Counted from the stretch's first letter, positions 37,899-47,076 are shown. The stretch is 64,000 bases of DNA from Prado023 sp963697345 (GCA_963697345.1 CAVONS010000013.1:62001-126000); one strand, 5' to 3'. The notes: generated from the letters alone by a model not told the origin. Made by a program: numbers and translations.

Positions 37899-39137
37899 GT
37901 GCCAGCGCGTCGGGGAAAGGACGCCCCGGGAGGTCCGCAGACCCAGGGGACCCCGGGTGCTCCCGTGGAGTCGGCTGTGAGCAGCCCCGACCCGACGCCT
38001 GCAGCGCCCGAGAAGCCGACACCGCCCCGGAAGACGACCAAGCCTCGGAAGCCGACCAAGCCCCGGAAGGCGACCAAGCCCCGGGAGGCGACACCGCCCC
38101 GGGAGGCGACACCGCCGAGCAAGCCCCGCGCGCCGCGAGCGTCCACGACTCGGACCCGTTCTTCAAGCGCGACGAAGCCGAAGAAGGCCGCCCCAGCAGC
38201 TCCGGCGGCCGACGAGGGGCCAGCGGTCGAAGGGGCTGAGAAGCCCCGCCGACGCCGCCGATCGCCAAGCCCCTCAGTGCCCCGCGCCGTCGTGCTCGAG
38301 CCGGAGCGTCAGGCGGTCCGGGTGCCTGCGGCCAAGGTCGCCCTGTCCACCGCCTCGGTCTACCCCGAATCCACTGCGGCTGCTTTCGAGATCGCGCGCC
38401 GCCTGGGCTACGACGGCATCGAGCTGATGGTCTTCACCGATGCGGTCAGCCAGGATCCTGACGCAGTCCGCGCGCTGTCCGACTACTACGGGGTGCCCGT
38501 CCTTGCCGTGCATTCGCCCTGCCTCCTCGTGACCCAACGGGTGTGGAGCACCGACCCCTGGGAGAAGCTGCAGCGATCCCAGCGCGCAGCCGAGCAGTTG
38601 GGGGCATCCACGGTCGTCGTGCACCCGCCGTTCCGCTGGCAGCGGGACTATGCGCGGGACTTCGAGGTCGGCCTGGCCCGGATGCGCGATGAGACCGACA
38701 TCATCTTCGCCGTCGAGAACATGTACCCGTGGCGCGCGCGCAGTCGCGAGTGGGCGGCCTACCAACCGGACTGGGACCCGCGCAACCAGGACTACCCCAA
38801 GGTGACGCTCGACCTGTCTCACACGGCTGTGTCGGGCACGTCAGCCGTGGCGATGGCCCACGACCTCGGCGACCGGCTGGCCCACATGCATCTGGCCGAC
38901 GGCACGGGGCTGGCTCGCGACGAGCACCTGGTGCCCGGGCGAGGCAACCAGCAGTGCGCCGAGGTGCTCGAGGGTCTGGCCACCCAGGGATTCTCCGGGA
39001 CGGTGGTGCTGGAGGTGAGCACCCGTCGGGCGGCCAACAGGGCCGAACGTGAGGCGGACCTGGCCGAGGCCCTGGCCTTTGCCCGCCTGCACCTGGCTGC
39101 CCCGCTTGTCGAGCCGGTGAAGGGCTCTCGGCCGTAG
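37899..39137 (+). CDS. Sugar phosphate isomerase/epimerase-like TIM barrel with Lys/Pro-rich N-terminal extension
   Basis: 412-aa protein. Residues 140-405 form an AP-endonuclease-2/xylose-isomerase-like TIM barrel: VALSTASVYPESTAAAFEIA, YDGIELMVF, VHPPFRW, FAVENMYPW, LDLSHTAVSG and HMHLADG carry the usual metal-binding Glu, Asp and His positions. The first 135 residues are low-complexity Pro/Lys/Arg/Thr with five tandem K-P-R-K-x-T hexads, resembling the basic tails of histone-H1-like bacterial proteins. The core matches the Rv0498-type protein next to proC in mycobacteria; substrate unknown. It is followed after 9 nt by the TetR gene, which has its own promoter. Confidence 0.82.
   Translation: MPARRGKDAPGGPQTQGTPGAPVESAVSSPDPTPAAPEKPTPPRKTTKPRKPTKPRKATKPREATPPREATPPSKPRAPRASTTRTRSSSATKPKKAAPAAPAADEGPAVEGAEKPRRRRRSPSPSVPRAVVLEPERQAVRVPAAKVALSTASVYPESTAAAFEIARRLGYDGIELMVFTDAVSQDPDAVRALSDYYGVPVLAVHSPCLLVTQRVWSTDPWEKLQRSQRAAEQLGASTVVVHPPFRWQRDYARDFEVGLARMRDETDIIFAVENMYPWRARSREWAAYQPDWDPRNQDYPKVTLDLSHTAVSGTSAVAMAHDLGDRLAHMHLADGTGLARDEHLVPGRGNQQCAEVLEGLATQGFSGTVVLEVSTRRAANRAEREADLAEALAFARLHLAAPLVEPVKGSRP
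38028..38117 (+). repeat. Five tandem 18-bp coding repeats
   Basis: Units start at 38028, 38046, 38064, 38082 and 38100, consensus CGGAAGGCGACCAAGCCC. They encode R-K-A-T-K-P hexads; the last two units drift to R-E-A-T-P-P. Copy number could vary by slippage without changing frame. Confidence 0.8.
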
Positions 39138-39140
39138 TCT
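39135..39140 (+). promoter_or_regulatory. -10 element TAGTCT of a leaderless start
   Basis: TAGTCT overlaps the stop codon of the TIM-barrel gene and is 6 nt before GTG 39147. Confidence 0.5.
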
Positions 39141-39146
39141 GGCTCC

Positions 39147-40317
39147 GTGAGCGAGGATCCCCGCGAAGCCCTTCTCGATGTCGCGCGCGACATCGTGGCC
39201 AAACGTGGCTACCTCGGCCTGACCATGCGGACCGCCTCGGCGGCGGCCGGGGTCACCCCCGATGTTGCCCGGCGCTACTACCGCAATCGCGATTCGCTGT
39301 TCGCTGCCGCGATGCGCCTGCCCGCCGATCCCGTGTCGGCGATCCCCACGCTCATGGCACCGGGCATCGAGGGCATGGGCGAGCGTCTCGTCCGATTCAC
39401 CCTGGACACGCTCAGAGATCCGGAGGCCCGCAACGACATCATGTCGCTGGCGCGCACGGGTGTGTCGGCGGGTCACGCGGTCACCGGGCTGCAGGACTTC
39501 ATCGAGGTCGGTGTGGTGGATCGTGTTGCCGGGATCATCGGCGTGCCGGACGCGAGGATGCGCTCGGCGCTGATCACCAGCTATCTGATGGGCGTGGCGA
39601 TCATGCGCTACGGCGTGCGGCTCGAGCCGTTGGCCTCGGCCAGTGACGAGGAGGTGATCCGGATCGTGGCGCCGGTCATCCAGGATCTCCTGGATCCACG
39701 TCATCCCATCCCCGGATCCGACCGTGACCGGGCCGAAGCACCACGCCCCATGGCCACAGGTCAGGAGCCCGAGCAGCCGACAAGCCGGACGCGGACGTTC
39801 GACCCCGATCCGGCTGCCACGAGGGCGAGGAAGGCGGCCGCGCTGGCCAAGGAGGCCGAGCTCGTCCGCGAACGAGCCGAAGCCGATCGCAGGGCGTCCA
39901 CGTCGGGCGCCGGTGGCGGAGCCGGTGGTTCCGGGGTGCCGAAGAAGACATCGGCCCGGAAGTCCCAGGCCACCAGGAAGCCATCCGCGGCGAAGGCGAC
40001 CTCCACCCGGAAGTCATCGACGGCGAAGCGTCCCCCTTCCGGGAAGCCGCCCGCGGCGAAGGCGACGCCCGCCCGGAAGGTCAGCCAAGGCCACCAAGCG
40101 GCCCCCGGCGGCCAAGGCGATCAAGCCCACTGCGCCGGGGAGCACGGGAGTGGAGGGGGAGCCGGCCGGGAGGAAGCCGACGACGGCGAAGGGCAGCGCC
40201 CCATCCAGCGCCTCAGCGCCTCGAGCGACCACGGCCGGGAAGGCGACAGGAGACCCCAGCGGCTCGGGACCGAAGCATGGTGGGACCGCGAAGCCCTCTG
40301 GTGGCGCTTCGCAGTAG
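39147..40317 (+). CDS. TetR-type regulator with long basic PAKKA-like tail (frameshifted as sequenced)
   Basis: N-terminal TetR DNA-binding domain (about residues 5-50: AREALLDVA-type helix DPREALLDVARDIVAKRG, then LTMRTASAAAGVTPDVARRYYRNRDSLFAAA) and a ligand-binding-like helical domain to about 185. The chain then continues with some 200 residues of Lys/Ala/Pro/Ser/Thr repeats (ARKSQATRKPSAAKATSTRK), like H1- or HupB-type tails that bind DNA non-specifically. At 40080 one extra G in CGGAAGG breaks the frame: upstream frame PARK continues as SAKATKRPPAAKAIKP in the next frame and ends at TAG 40315-40317, about 389 aa. Without repair the tail loses its basic repeat. Typical TetR proteins are about 200 aa. 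Confidence 0.75.
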
Positions 40318-40369
40318 CCCGTGGCGCCGTCGGGGGCTGGCCGGGGTCGGCGCGCCGGGGCCTGGGACC

Positions 40370-41551
40370 TCAGTGGGCAGTGAATTCGCGGGCGATGGCA
40401 GAGGTTGTGGCCTGGTCGACGAGGCCGAGCTGCCAGGCCATCGTCACGGCCTCGACGGCGTTCTCGACGTAGTACATGGCAATACCCTCCTCGCGCAGCG
40501 TGGCTGCGCGGGCCGCGACCTCCTCACTGCGCTCCGCCATGTGTGATCCCACATACATCAGGAAGATGGCCCGGATGTGTCCCGGGAACTCCCGCGCCAT
40601 CAGCTCGTAGGTCTCCGGATCACCCTGACCCACATCCCCGATGAGGACGAAGGAGTACGTGGGATTGCCCTCGATGAGGCTGCGGATCGTGCTGCGCTTG
40701 TGCTCCCGTCCGTCGCGCATCAGCCGATCGGACGTGGGGCCCCAGTCGGTCAGGAAGAGCGGCCCGCGCGGGAAGTGGTGCATCGTCGTGAAGGCGACGA
40801 GGTAGTCATAGAGGTTCCATGAGCCGGTGGACACGTAGTAGAACGGCACAGCCCGGGGGCTGCCGTCGCCGCGGGCCAGCCCTGCATAGAAGGTGGCCAT
40901 GCCCGGCACCGGCTTGCGGTCGGCGACATCTCGGAACACGGTTCGTCCCACAGCTGTCCAGCCCTGGGTGAGTCCGGTCTTCATGATGGTGTCGTCGATG
41001 TCGGAGACCACCGCCACGCCGCCACGTGGGTCGGCGACCAGCACGCGTCCGATCGTATGCGGGACCGAGGAGTCGACGGGGTCGATGTCCATGACGTGCC
41101 ACCCCGGGGACAGCTGGCCGACATTGAGCGTGATGTGCAGGTACCCGTCGGAGTCGCTGGTGAACTCCCCACTTGCCTCGCCCATCGACGCACGCACGGT
41201 GATCCCGGACATCGTCAGGACGGTGAACCGGCGCAGGTTCGCCCGGAGGGTGTTGCCGAACCCCAGGGGCATCTCGCCGGCGGTGAACAGGGGCTTCTCG
41301 ATGGTGCGCGCCGTCAGGTGGGCCACCCCGTCGGCGTGCCAGCCCCGGTAGGCGACGACCACTGTCGGGCGCAGGACGGCTCGCCTCGTCTTGAGCTCGA
41401 TGAGCCCAGCGTTGACCGACTGGTCGACGTTCTGGGCCACCGCGGGCCAGTCGACGTCCTCGATCGCGCTGGACACGCGCGCTTCGATCCCTCTGAGTGC
41501 GCCGGTCACCAACGAAGCTCCTGGTATCCCGGACAGACTGGGAATGTTCAC
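40370..41551 (-). CDS. App1-family (DUF2183) phosphatidate phosphatase-like protein
   Basis: 393-aa protein with a C-terminal App1/DUF2183 HAD-like domain: SDIDDTIMKTGLT carries the DxDxT nucleophile motif, and GDVGQGDPETYELMAREFPGHIRAIFLMYV is the family's distal block. Yeast App1 is a Mg-dependent phosphatidate phosphatase; bacterial members are untested mostly, so lipid phosphatase activity is inferred. The N-terminal 200 residues include a beta-rich module. No signal peptide, so likely cytoplasmic or membrane-peripheral. ATG 41551 is preceded by a purine-rich leader and TAGCCT about 40 nt upstream. Confidence 0.82.
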   Translation of the reverse strand: MNIPSLSGIPGASLVTGALRGIEARVSSAIEDVDWPAVAQNVDQSVNAGLIELKTRRAVLRPTVVVAYRGWHADGVAHLTARTIEKPLFTAGEMPLGFGNTLRANLRRFTVLTMSGITVRASMGEASGEFTSDSDGYLHITLNVGQLSPGWHVMDIDPVDSSVPHTIGRVLVADPRGGVAVVSDIDDTIMKTGLTQGWTAVGRTVFRDVADRKPVPGMATFYAGLARGDGSPRAVPFYYVSTGSWNLYDYLVAFTTMHHFPRGPLFLTDWGPTSDRLMRDGREHKRSTIRSLIEGNPTYSFVLIGDVGQGDPETYELMAREFPGHIRAIFLMYVGSHMAERSEEVAARAATLREEGIAMYYVENAVEAVTMAWQLGLVDQATTSAIAREFTAH

Positions 41552-41697
41552 AGCCCCGCCTTTCCCGTGGTCCCGGCAAGGCTACCGGGGGCCGTGGGCG
41601 GGGGCGACCTCACAGGCAGGCACGTGTGTGGTGATGTGGTCGAGGCGACGCCACGCGGCTGCCCCGCGTAGCCTTCACCGCGGAGGTGTGTCGACCC

Positions 41698-42615
41698 ATG
41701 GTGGATCTCAGTGGTGTGCTCGGGCGGCTGCCCGACAGGGACGCGGTCGTCACCGCGCTCGAGCGGGTGCCGGTGACCAGGGACGCCATCAGCCCGTTCG
41801 TGCCCGGAGAGTCGGTCTCAGCCGCAGTGGCGGCTGCGCAGTCAGTGCTGCAGGCAGGAATGTCAGTGGCCGTCGTTCACCTGCCCGACCCGGCCGACGG
41901 CGACGCCACGCGTGGCATCCACGAGCAGATCATCGAGGCGTTCACCGAGGCGAACCTGGCCGTGGGCACGGACCTGGTCATCGACCTGGCCGACCTCGGC
42001 CTGTCCCAGGGGGTGGACTCGGCCGCGGTCGCCGAGGAAGTGGCGGCGCTGTGCAGGGCCGCCGAGCTGGTCGGCATGACCGTGACCGTGGACGCACTGT
42101 CCCATGAGCACCTGGACACCGGGCTGTCGATCCACGCTGCCCTGATCGCCGACCACCCCGACCTCGGGGTGACACTGGCGGCCCACCTGCTGCGAAGCGA
42201 GGCGGATTGTGGCGATGTGGCCCGCGCAGGCGCTCGGGTGCGGCTGGTGCGCCAGGCCGGGCAGACGCCCAAGGGGCTGTCCTTTGCCGGGGACCACGAG
42301 ATCGACAAGGCCTACATCCGGTGCATGCGGCAGCTGATGGCCGGGGCCGCTCGCCCCCTCCTGGCCACGCAGGACCAGCGACTGATCGAGATCGCGGGGG
42401 CGCTCGCAGTGCGCAGTGACCGGGACCCCAGCACGTACGCGTTCCAGTTCCCGCTGGGCGTGCGCCAGGACTCGGCGGCCGAGCTGGTGTCGGCCGGCTC
42501 CCACGTCGGCGTCCTCGTGCCCTTCGGGCCCGGCTGGTCGAACTACCTGTTGCGGCAGATCGCGCTGAAGCCCGATGTGGTGGGCCAGGCCGCGCGGGCG
42601 GCGATGGGGCGGTGA
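41698..42615 (+). CDS. Proline dehydrogenase
   Basis: FAD-dependent PRODH domain protein (305 aa) oxidising proline to pyrroline-5-carboxylate. A TIM barrel with family blocks AVVHLPDPADGD, TVTVDALSHEHLD, RLVRQAGQTPKG, ATQDQRLIEIAGAL and FQFPLGVRQD; the C-terminal NYLLRQIALKP supplies the paired substrate-binding region (family YxxRR; here YLLRQ, a deviation). ATG 41698 has CGGAGG 11 nt upstream. The stop overlaps the proC GTG by 4 nt, an unusual coupling of opposing steps. The 146 nt upstream of it hold no clear operator. Confidence 0.85.
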   Translation: MVDLSGVLGRLPDRDAVVTALERVPVTRDAISPFVPGESVSAAVAAAQSVLQAGMSVAVVHLPDPADGDATRGIHEQIIEAFTEANLAVGTDLVIDLADLGLSQGVDSAAVAEEVAALCRAAELVGMTVTVDALSHEHLDTGLSIHAALIADHPDLGVTLAAHLLRSEADCGDVARAGARVRLVRQAGQTPKGLSFAGDHEIDKAYIRCMRQLMAGAARPLLATQDQRLIEIAGALAVRSDRDPSTYAFQFPLGVRQDSAAELVSAGSHVGVLVPFGPGWSNYLLRQIALKPDVVGQAARAAMGR

Positions 42616-43445
42616 ACGGGAGCGTGCTGGGTGACCGAGCGGGCGACCCGCGGATCGCCGTGCTCGGTGCGGGCAGGATGGGAGCCGCTGTGATCACCGG
42701 CCTGCTCAACTCGGGGTGGGCATCGCAGCGGATCGTGGCCGCAGATTCCCACGCACCGACTGCCGACGCGCTCAAGCAGCGACTGGGCATCGAGGTGCTG
42801 CCGGCAGAGGAGGCGGTTGTCGGAGCCGATGTGGTCGTGGTGGCCGTCAAGCCGCACCACGTGGTGCCCCTGCTTGACCAGATATCGGCCACGCTGCCCG
42901 CGGGGTCGACCGTGGTCTCGTTGGCAGCGGGGGTGCCCACCTCGGCGATGTCGGGCCACCTGCCCAGCGGCGTCGCCCTGGTGCGGGTGATGCCCAACAC
43001 CCCAGCCCTGGTCGGCGAGGGGATGTCCGTGCTGTCCCCGGCGCCGGGATGCCCCTCCGAGGCCCTGTCGCTCGCCGAGCGAGTCCTCCGGTCGGTGGGT
43101 CAGGTCCGCACGGCCCCGGAATCGGCCCAGGATGCAGTGACTGCCCTGAGCGGTTCCGGTCCGGCGTACGCGTTCTACGTCGCCGAGGCGATGATCGACG
43201 CGGGTGTGCTCCTCGGGCTTCCCCATGACCTGGCCCACGACCTCACGGTGCAGACCCTCCTCGGGGCCGCCACGATGATGCGCGACGTGGACCAGCAGCC
43301 CGCAACCCTGCGAGAGAACGTCACCTCCCCGGGAGGCACCACGGCGGCTGCCGTGTCCGTCCTGGACGATGCGCAGCTGAAGTCCGTGTTCGCCGAGGCG
43401 ATGCGGGCCGCTCGGGACCGCTCGGCCGAGCTCGGACGGTCCTGA
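42612..43445 (+). CDS. proC: Pyrroline-5-carboxylate reductase
   Basis: NAD(P)H-dependent final step of proline synthesis (277 aa). N-terminal Rossmann motif IAVLGAGRMGAAVITGL near residue 16, the VVAVKPHHVVPLL block, and the C-terminal signature TALSGSGPAYAFYVAEAMIDAG and ENVTSPGGTTAAA are intact. GTG 42612 overlaps the upstream TGA. In M. tuberculosis proC (Rv0500) also precedes the HTH-bS22-galE2 group, here separated by the Trk and AcuC genes. Confidence 0.96.
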   Translation: MNGSVLGDRAGDPRIAVLGAGRMGAAVITGLLNSGWASQRIVAADSHAPTADALKQRLGIEVLPAEEAVVGADVVVVAVKPHHVVPLLDQISATLPAGSTVVSLAAGVPTSAMSGHLPSGVALVRVMPNTPALVGEGMSVLSPAPGCPSEALSLAERVLRSVGQVRTAPESAQDAVTALSGSGPAYAFYVAEAMIDAGVLLGLPHDLAHDLTVQTLLGAATMMRDVDQQPATLRENVTSPGGTTAAAVSVLDDAQLKSVFAEAMRAARDRSAELGRS

Positions 43446-43479
43446 AGCCCGGACGGTTCGCAGGGCGGGCCGGCCGCCG

Positions 43480-44142
43480 TCACAGCAGCAGGGGCGACAC
43501 CTCATCCTCAGGACCGCACACCACCAGGACGTCGTCCTTGGCCAGCACCAGGTCAGGGGTGGCCAGGTCGGGCATTCCGCGACCCTTCCGGCTGACGGCC
43601 ATGACCAGGATCCCCTTCTCCGCGAGGTCCGTCACCTCAGCCAGCGACTGACCCTCCTGAGCCCGGCTCACCTGGAGCGCGGCGTAGGCCAACCCATCCA
43701 CCGTCGGGATGTACTCGGTCCGGTGGCCCAGCAGGGCGTGGGCCACCCGCCGGCCAACTTCGAGCTCCGGGTAGACCACCTCCGTGACCCCGATCTTGCG
43801 CAGGATCTTGGCTTGGTCGGCATTGATCGCCTTGGCCCAGATCTCCGGGATGCCGAAGGCTTCCTTGAGCAGCAGGGCGCAGACCAGCGAGGCCTCCATG
43901 GCGTCGCCGATGGCGACCACGGCCCGGGTGTACTCGGCCACGCCGAGCTGCTCGAGGGCCTCCTTGGAGGTGACGTCGGCCTCGACGGACATGGTGACCT
44001 GCCTGCTGGCCTGCCGGACCAGGTCCGGGTCCTGGTCGATGGCAAGGACCTCACACCCCTCCCGGGTCAGTGCCGATGCCACGGACCTGCCGAAGCGGCC
44101 CAGCCCCAGCACAACCACGGGCTCGACTTCACGAGCGGGCAT
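43480..44142 (-). CDS. Trk/Ktr system potassium uptake protein TrkA (KtrA type)
   Basis: 220-aa RCK regulator that gates the membrane subunit. RCK-N: Rossmann motif VVVLGLGRFGRSVASAL near residue 10 with an acidic end (AIDQD) that favours NAD(H)/ATP-type ligands. RCK-C: about residues 140-220. A strong RBS (AAGGAGG) precedes ATG 44142. It lies 24 nt after trkH on the same strand, so the two form one operon. Convergent with proC. Confidence 0.92.
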   Translation of the reverse strand: MPAREVEPVVVLGLGRFGRSVASALTREGCEVLAIDQDPDLVRQASRQVTMSVEADVTSKEALEQLGVAEYTRAVVAIGDAMEASLVCALLLKEAFGIPEIWAKAINADQAKILRKIGVTEVVYPELEVGRRVAHALLGHRTEYIPTVDGLAYAALQVSRAQEGQSLAEVTDLAEKGILVMAVSRKGRGMPDLATPDLVLAKDDVLVVCGPEDEVSPLLL

Positions 44143-44166
44143 TGCATCCTCCTTCGCGGTCCATGA

Positions 44167-45792
44167 TCAGCCGATCATGGGGCGGCCCTCAGGCAGCCGG
44201 TAGTAGCGGGACGTGTTGCGCAGGGTCAGTGACGAGGCCAGGGTCAACGGGCCGACTCGGCCGAGGAACATCAGGCACACCAGCAGCAGCTGCGCCGGTT
44301 CGGAGAGCCCTGGGGTCACGTTCGTGCTCAGCCCGACCGTGGCCAGCGCCGAGATGGTCTCGAACAGGGCCTTGTCCAGGTTCAGGCCGGTCATGGCCAG
44401 CAGCGCCATCGTCCCGGCCACGACCGCGCTGAGGCTGACGATGGTCACCGCGATGGCCACGCGCACCGTCGTGGTGGGGATACGCCGATCCAGGACGTTG
44501 ACGTCGGTGTGGCCACGGATCTCGGCGCGGGCGGCCGCCACCAGGACCATGAGTGTGGTCACCTTCAGCCCGCCGGCGGTGCTGCCGCTGCCCGCGCCCA
44601 CGAACATCAGCGCGTCGGTGAGCAGGCGGGTCTCCGGCACGACCAGGGAGTAGTCGACGGTGTTGAATCCGGCCGTGCGTGGTGTGATCCCTCCGGAGAA
44701 CACCGACTGCACGGCCTTCTCCCACCAGGGCATGGCGCCCAGCGTGCCGGGATTGCGCCACTCGAAGAGGGCGAAGCCCGCAGTTCCCGCTCCCAGGATG
44801 ATCGCCGTGCCGATGAGCATCAGGCGAGTGTGCAGGGACAGGGGGATGGGGTTGGCGAAGCCGAACCTCTCGGGATGGAACGCACCCAGGCGGTAGCGGG
44901 ACCTGCGCGCCAGTTCGTGTCCGCGGGCCGTCACCTCCGCGACGGTCATCGTGGCACCGCGGGGAGCTGGTCGCAGGGCACGCGCGGCGGTCGTCCGGCG
45001 GAAGATCTCAATGACCACGAGGAAGCCCAGGCCGCCGATCACGATGGCCAGGGCGATCGGTCCAAGGATCAGGGGATCCTGGCCGTAGGAGATCAAGGAG
45101 TCTGAGGCAAGGGCGAAGCCCGCGTTGTTGAAGGCGCTGATGCTGTGGAACGTGCCCTGCCACCCGGCCTCCAGCAGCGAGAGGTCGTAGTGGAGCCAGA
45201 ACCTCAGGCCCAGGAGCACAGCCACCACCGTCTCGACCGTCACCGTGATGACGGCCAGGCCGGTCAGGACCTGTCGGACGTCGCCCTGGGTGAGCACACC
45301 CGTCTCGGCCTGGGCGGCCAGGCGTGAGGCGGTCCCGAGCTTGCGGTTGAGCAGCAGGATCCACAGCGTGCCCAGCGCCTGGATCCCGAATCCGCCAACC
45401 TGGATCAGGACGAGGATGGTGATCTGCCCGACAGGGCTCCAGTACGTGGCTGTGTCGGCGACCACCAGCCCCGTCACGGTGGTCGCGCTCACCGCAGTGA
45501 AGAGCGCGATCCCGGGGCTCGCCGAGCCCTCCGCGGCCCGCATCACTGGAAGCATGAGCATCAGGGCACCCACGCTGCACAGGATCGCGAACGAGATCAC
45601 GATCGTCCGGGTCGGTGATCGTGTCGAGATCCGTGCCTGCTGGGACTGCGTGCGCGCAAGCACCTCTGACGATCCGCCCCTGGTCGGCGCCGCGCGGTAC
45701 CTGCGCTCCCCACCCGGGTGCCGGCCCTCGTGCTGGCGGCGAGCCCGCAACATCCGACGTCGCGGCTCGTTGCGGGAGCGACGAGGGGTCAT
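44167..45792 (-). CDS. Trk/Ktr potassium uptake membrane protein TrkH (KtrB type)
   Basis: 541-aa potassium (or sodium-coupled potassium) transporter with four M1-P-M2 repeats. The four filter loops with conserved glycine are seen as ATTVTGLVV, SAFNNAGFA, TPRTAGFNT and ALATVGLST. The first about 55 residues are Arg-rich and cytoplasmic. ATG 45792 has TAGCCT 6 nt upstream (leaderless). Operon with trkA; it is divergent from the acuC-like gene, both promoters lying in the 90-bp gap. Confidence 0.92.
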   Translation of the reverse strand: MTPRRSRNEPRRRMLRARRQHEGRHPGGERRYRAAPTRGGSSEVLARTQSQQARISTRSPTRTIVISFAILCSVGALMLMLPVMRAAEGSASPGIALFTAVSATTVTGLVVADTATYWSPVGQITILVLIQVGGFGIQALGTLWILLLNRKLGTASRLAAQAETGVLTQGDVRQVLTGLAVITVTVETVVAVLLGLRFWLHYDLSLLEAGWQGTFHSISAFNNAGFALASDSLISYGQDPLILGPIALAIVIGGLGFLVVIEIFRRTTAARALRPAPRGATMTVAEVTARGHELARRSRYRLGAFHPERFGFANPIPLSLHTRLMLIGTAIILGAGTAGFALFEWRNPGTLGAMPWWEKAVQSVFSGGITPRTAGFNTVDYSLVVPETRLLTDALMFVGAGSGSTAGGLKVTTLMVLVAAARAEIRGHTDVNVLDRRIPTTTVRVAIAVTIVSLSAVVAGTMALLAMTGLNLDKALFETISALATVGLSTNVTPGLSEPAQLLLVCLMFLGRVGPLTLASSLTLRNTSRYYRLPEGRPMIG

Positions 45793-45798
45793 GCCGTG

Positions 45799-45876
45799 AG
45801 GCTAATGACTGGCGGGCTGGACATGCCCGGCAGAGCGGTGTCCCGGGCGACCCGCGACCCGATCTCGGTCTACGGT
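45799..45876. promoter_or_regulatory. Divergent leaderless promoters (trkH / acuC-like)
   Basis: Minus-strand TAGCCT (45799-45804) sits 6 nt before ATG 45792. Plus-strand TACGGT (45871-45876) sits 6 nt before GTG 45883. Confidence 0.55.
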
Positions 45877-45882
45877 GGCTGG

Positions 45883-47076
45883 GTGACTCATCGGGTGGCC
45901 GTCATCGCAGACCCCGCCCTGTCCGCGTACGACTTCGGTCGGGGTCACCCGATGGCCCCGATCCGGGTCCAACTGGCGCTGCGCCTCGCGCAGGACCTCG
46001 GGATCTTCCAGCTCCCCGGTGTGGAGCTCGTCCGATCCGTCGCGCCGGCTGGGGTCCATGACCTGGTCAGGGTGCACATGCCGGACTTCCTGACGGCGGT
46101 GCGCAATGCCGGGCACACCGGTGACCCGGGTGATCCCCGATTCGGGATGGGTACCGACGACGTCCCGGTCTTCCCCCGGATGCATGAGGCGGCCTCGCAC
46201 CTGTGCGGATCCAGCGTGCGTGCCGTGGAGGAGGTGCACTCCGGGCGCGCCGAGCATGCCGTGAACCTGTTCGGCGGCATGCATCACGCCATGCCGGACC
46301 GTGCGGCCGGGTTCTGCGTGTACAACGACGCGGGCGTCGCCATCCGGTGGCTGCTGGACCGGGGTGTGCAGCGGGTGGCCTACGTCGATGTCGATGCTCA
46401 TCACGGTGACGGCGTCGAGACGATGTTCTACGACGACCCGCGGGTCATGACGATCAGCCTGCACGAGAGCGGGCGAACGTTGTACCCGGGGACGGGGTGG
46501 CCCTCGGACACCGGGGGGCCGGGTGCGCAAGGGACGGCGGTCAACGTCGCACTGCCGGCCGGAACCTCGGACAACCAGTGGCTGCGGGCGTTCAACGCTG
46601 TGGTCCCGCAGGTCCTCGAGGAGTTCGACGCGCAGTTCCTGGTCAGCCAGCATGGCTGTGACTCCCACTTCGAGGACCCGCTGGCACACCTCCTGCTCAG
46701 CATCGACGGCCAACGGGCCTCCTACTCCGCACTCCACCGCCTGGCCCACCGCCTGGCCGGCGGCCGATGGGTGGCCCTCGGCGGCGGGGGCTACGAGATG
46801 GATGTCGTGCCGCGGGCCTGGGCCCACCTGATCGCGGAGGCGGCCCACAGCCCCCTCGACCCGCACACCGCCATCCCGGAGGCATACGCGGTGTTCGTGC
46901 TCGACCTGCTCGGTCGGGCCGCGCCGGGGCGGATGACTGATGGCAACGACCCCTGGGGTCTGCCCTTCGAACGCAGCTACCACCCCGAGGACCCCCTGGA
47001 CCGGGCGATCATCGAGACCCGTAGGGCGATCTTCCCGCACTGGGGCCTCGTGGCCGACCCGTTCGGGGCCTTCTGA
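45883..47076 (+). CDS. acuC: AcuC-like class I deacetylase (acetoin utilization protein)
   Basis: 397-aa Zn-dependent deacetylase of the histone-deacetylase superfamily; bacterial AcuC proteins deacetylate acetyl-CoA synthetase and other lysine-acetylated proteins. The zinc-binding block YVDVDAHHGDGVETMFYDDP and the QHGCDSHFEDPL block are intact, as are FGGMHHAMPDRAAGFCVYND and the GGGGYEMD loop. GTG 45883 is chosen over the in-frame GTG at 45718 because TACGGT ends 6 nt before it and the family starts at HRVAVIADPAL. The gene stands alone; no acetoin genes are near. Confidence 0.9.
   Translation: MTHRVAVIADPALSAYDFGRGHPMAPIRVQLALRLAQDLGIFQLPGVELVRSVAPAGVHDLVRVHMPDFLTAVRNAGHTGDPGDPRFGMGTDDVPVFPRMHEAASHLCGSSVRAVEEVHSGRAEHAVNLFGGMHHAMPDRAAGFCVYNDAGVAIRWLLDRGVQRVAYVDVDAHHGDGVETMFYDDPRVMTISLHESGRTLYPGTGWPSDTGGPGAQGTAVNVALPAGTSDNQWLRAFNAVVPQVLEEFDAQFLVSQHGCDSHFEDPLAHLLLSIDGQRASYSALHRLAHRLAGGRWVALGGGGYEMDVVPRAWAHLIAEAAHSPLDPHTAIPEAYAVFVLDLLGRAAPGRMTDGNDPWGLPFERSYHPEDPLDRAIIETRRAIFPHWGLVADPFGAF

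Noticed and set aside
43460..43480. GGCGG/CCGCC hairpin between proC and trkA as a terminator
   Set aside because: The stem is only 5 bp in very GC-rich DNA and could arise by chance.
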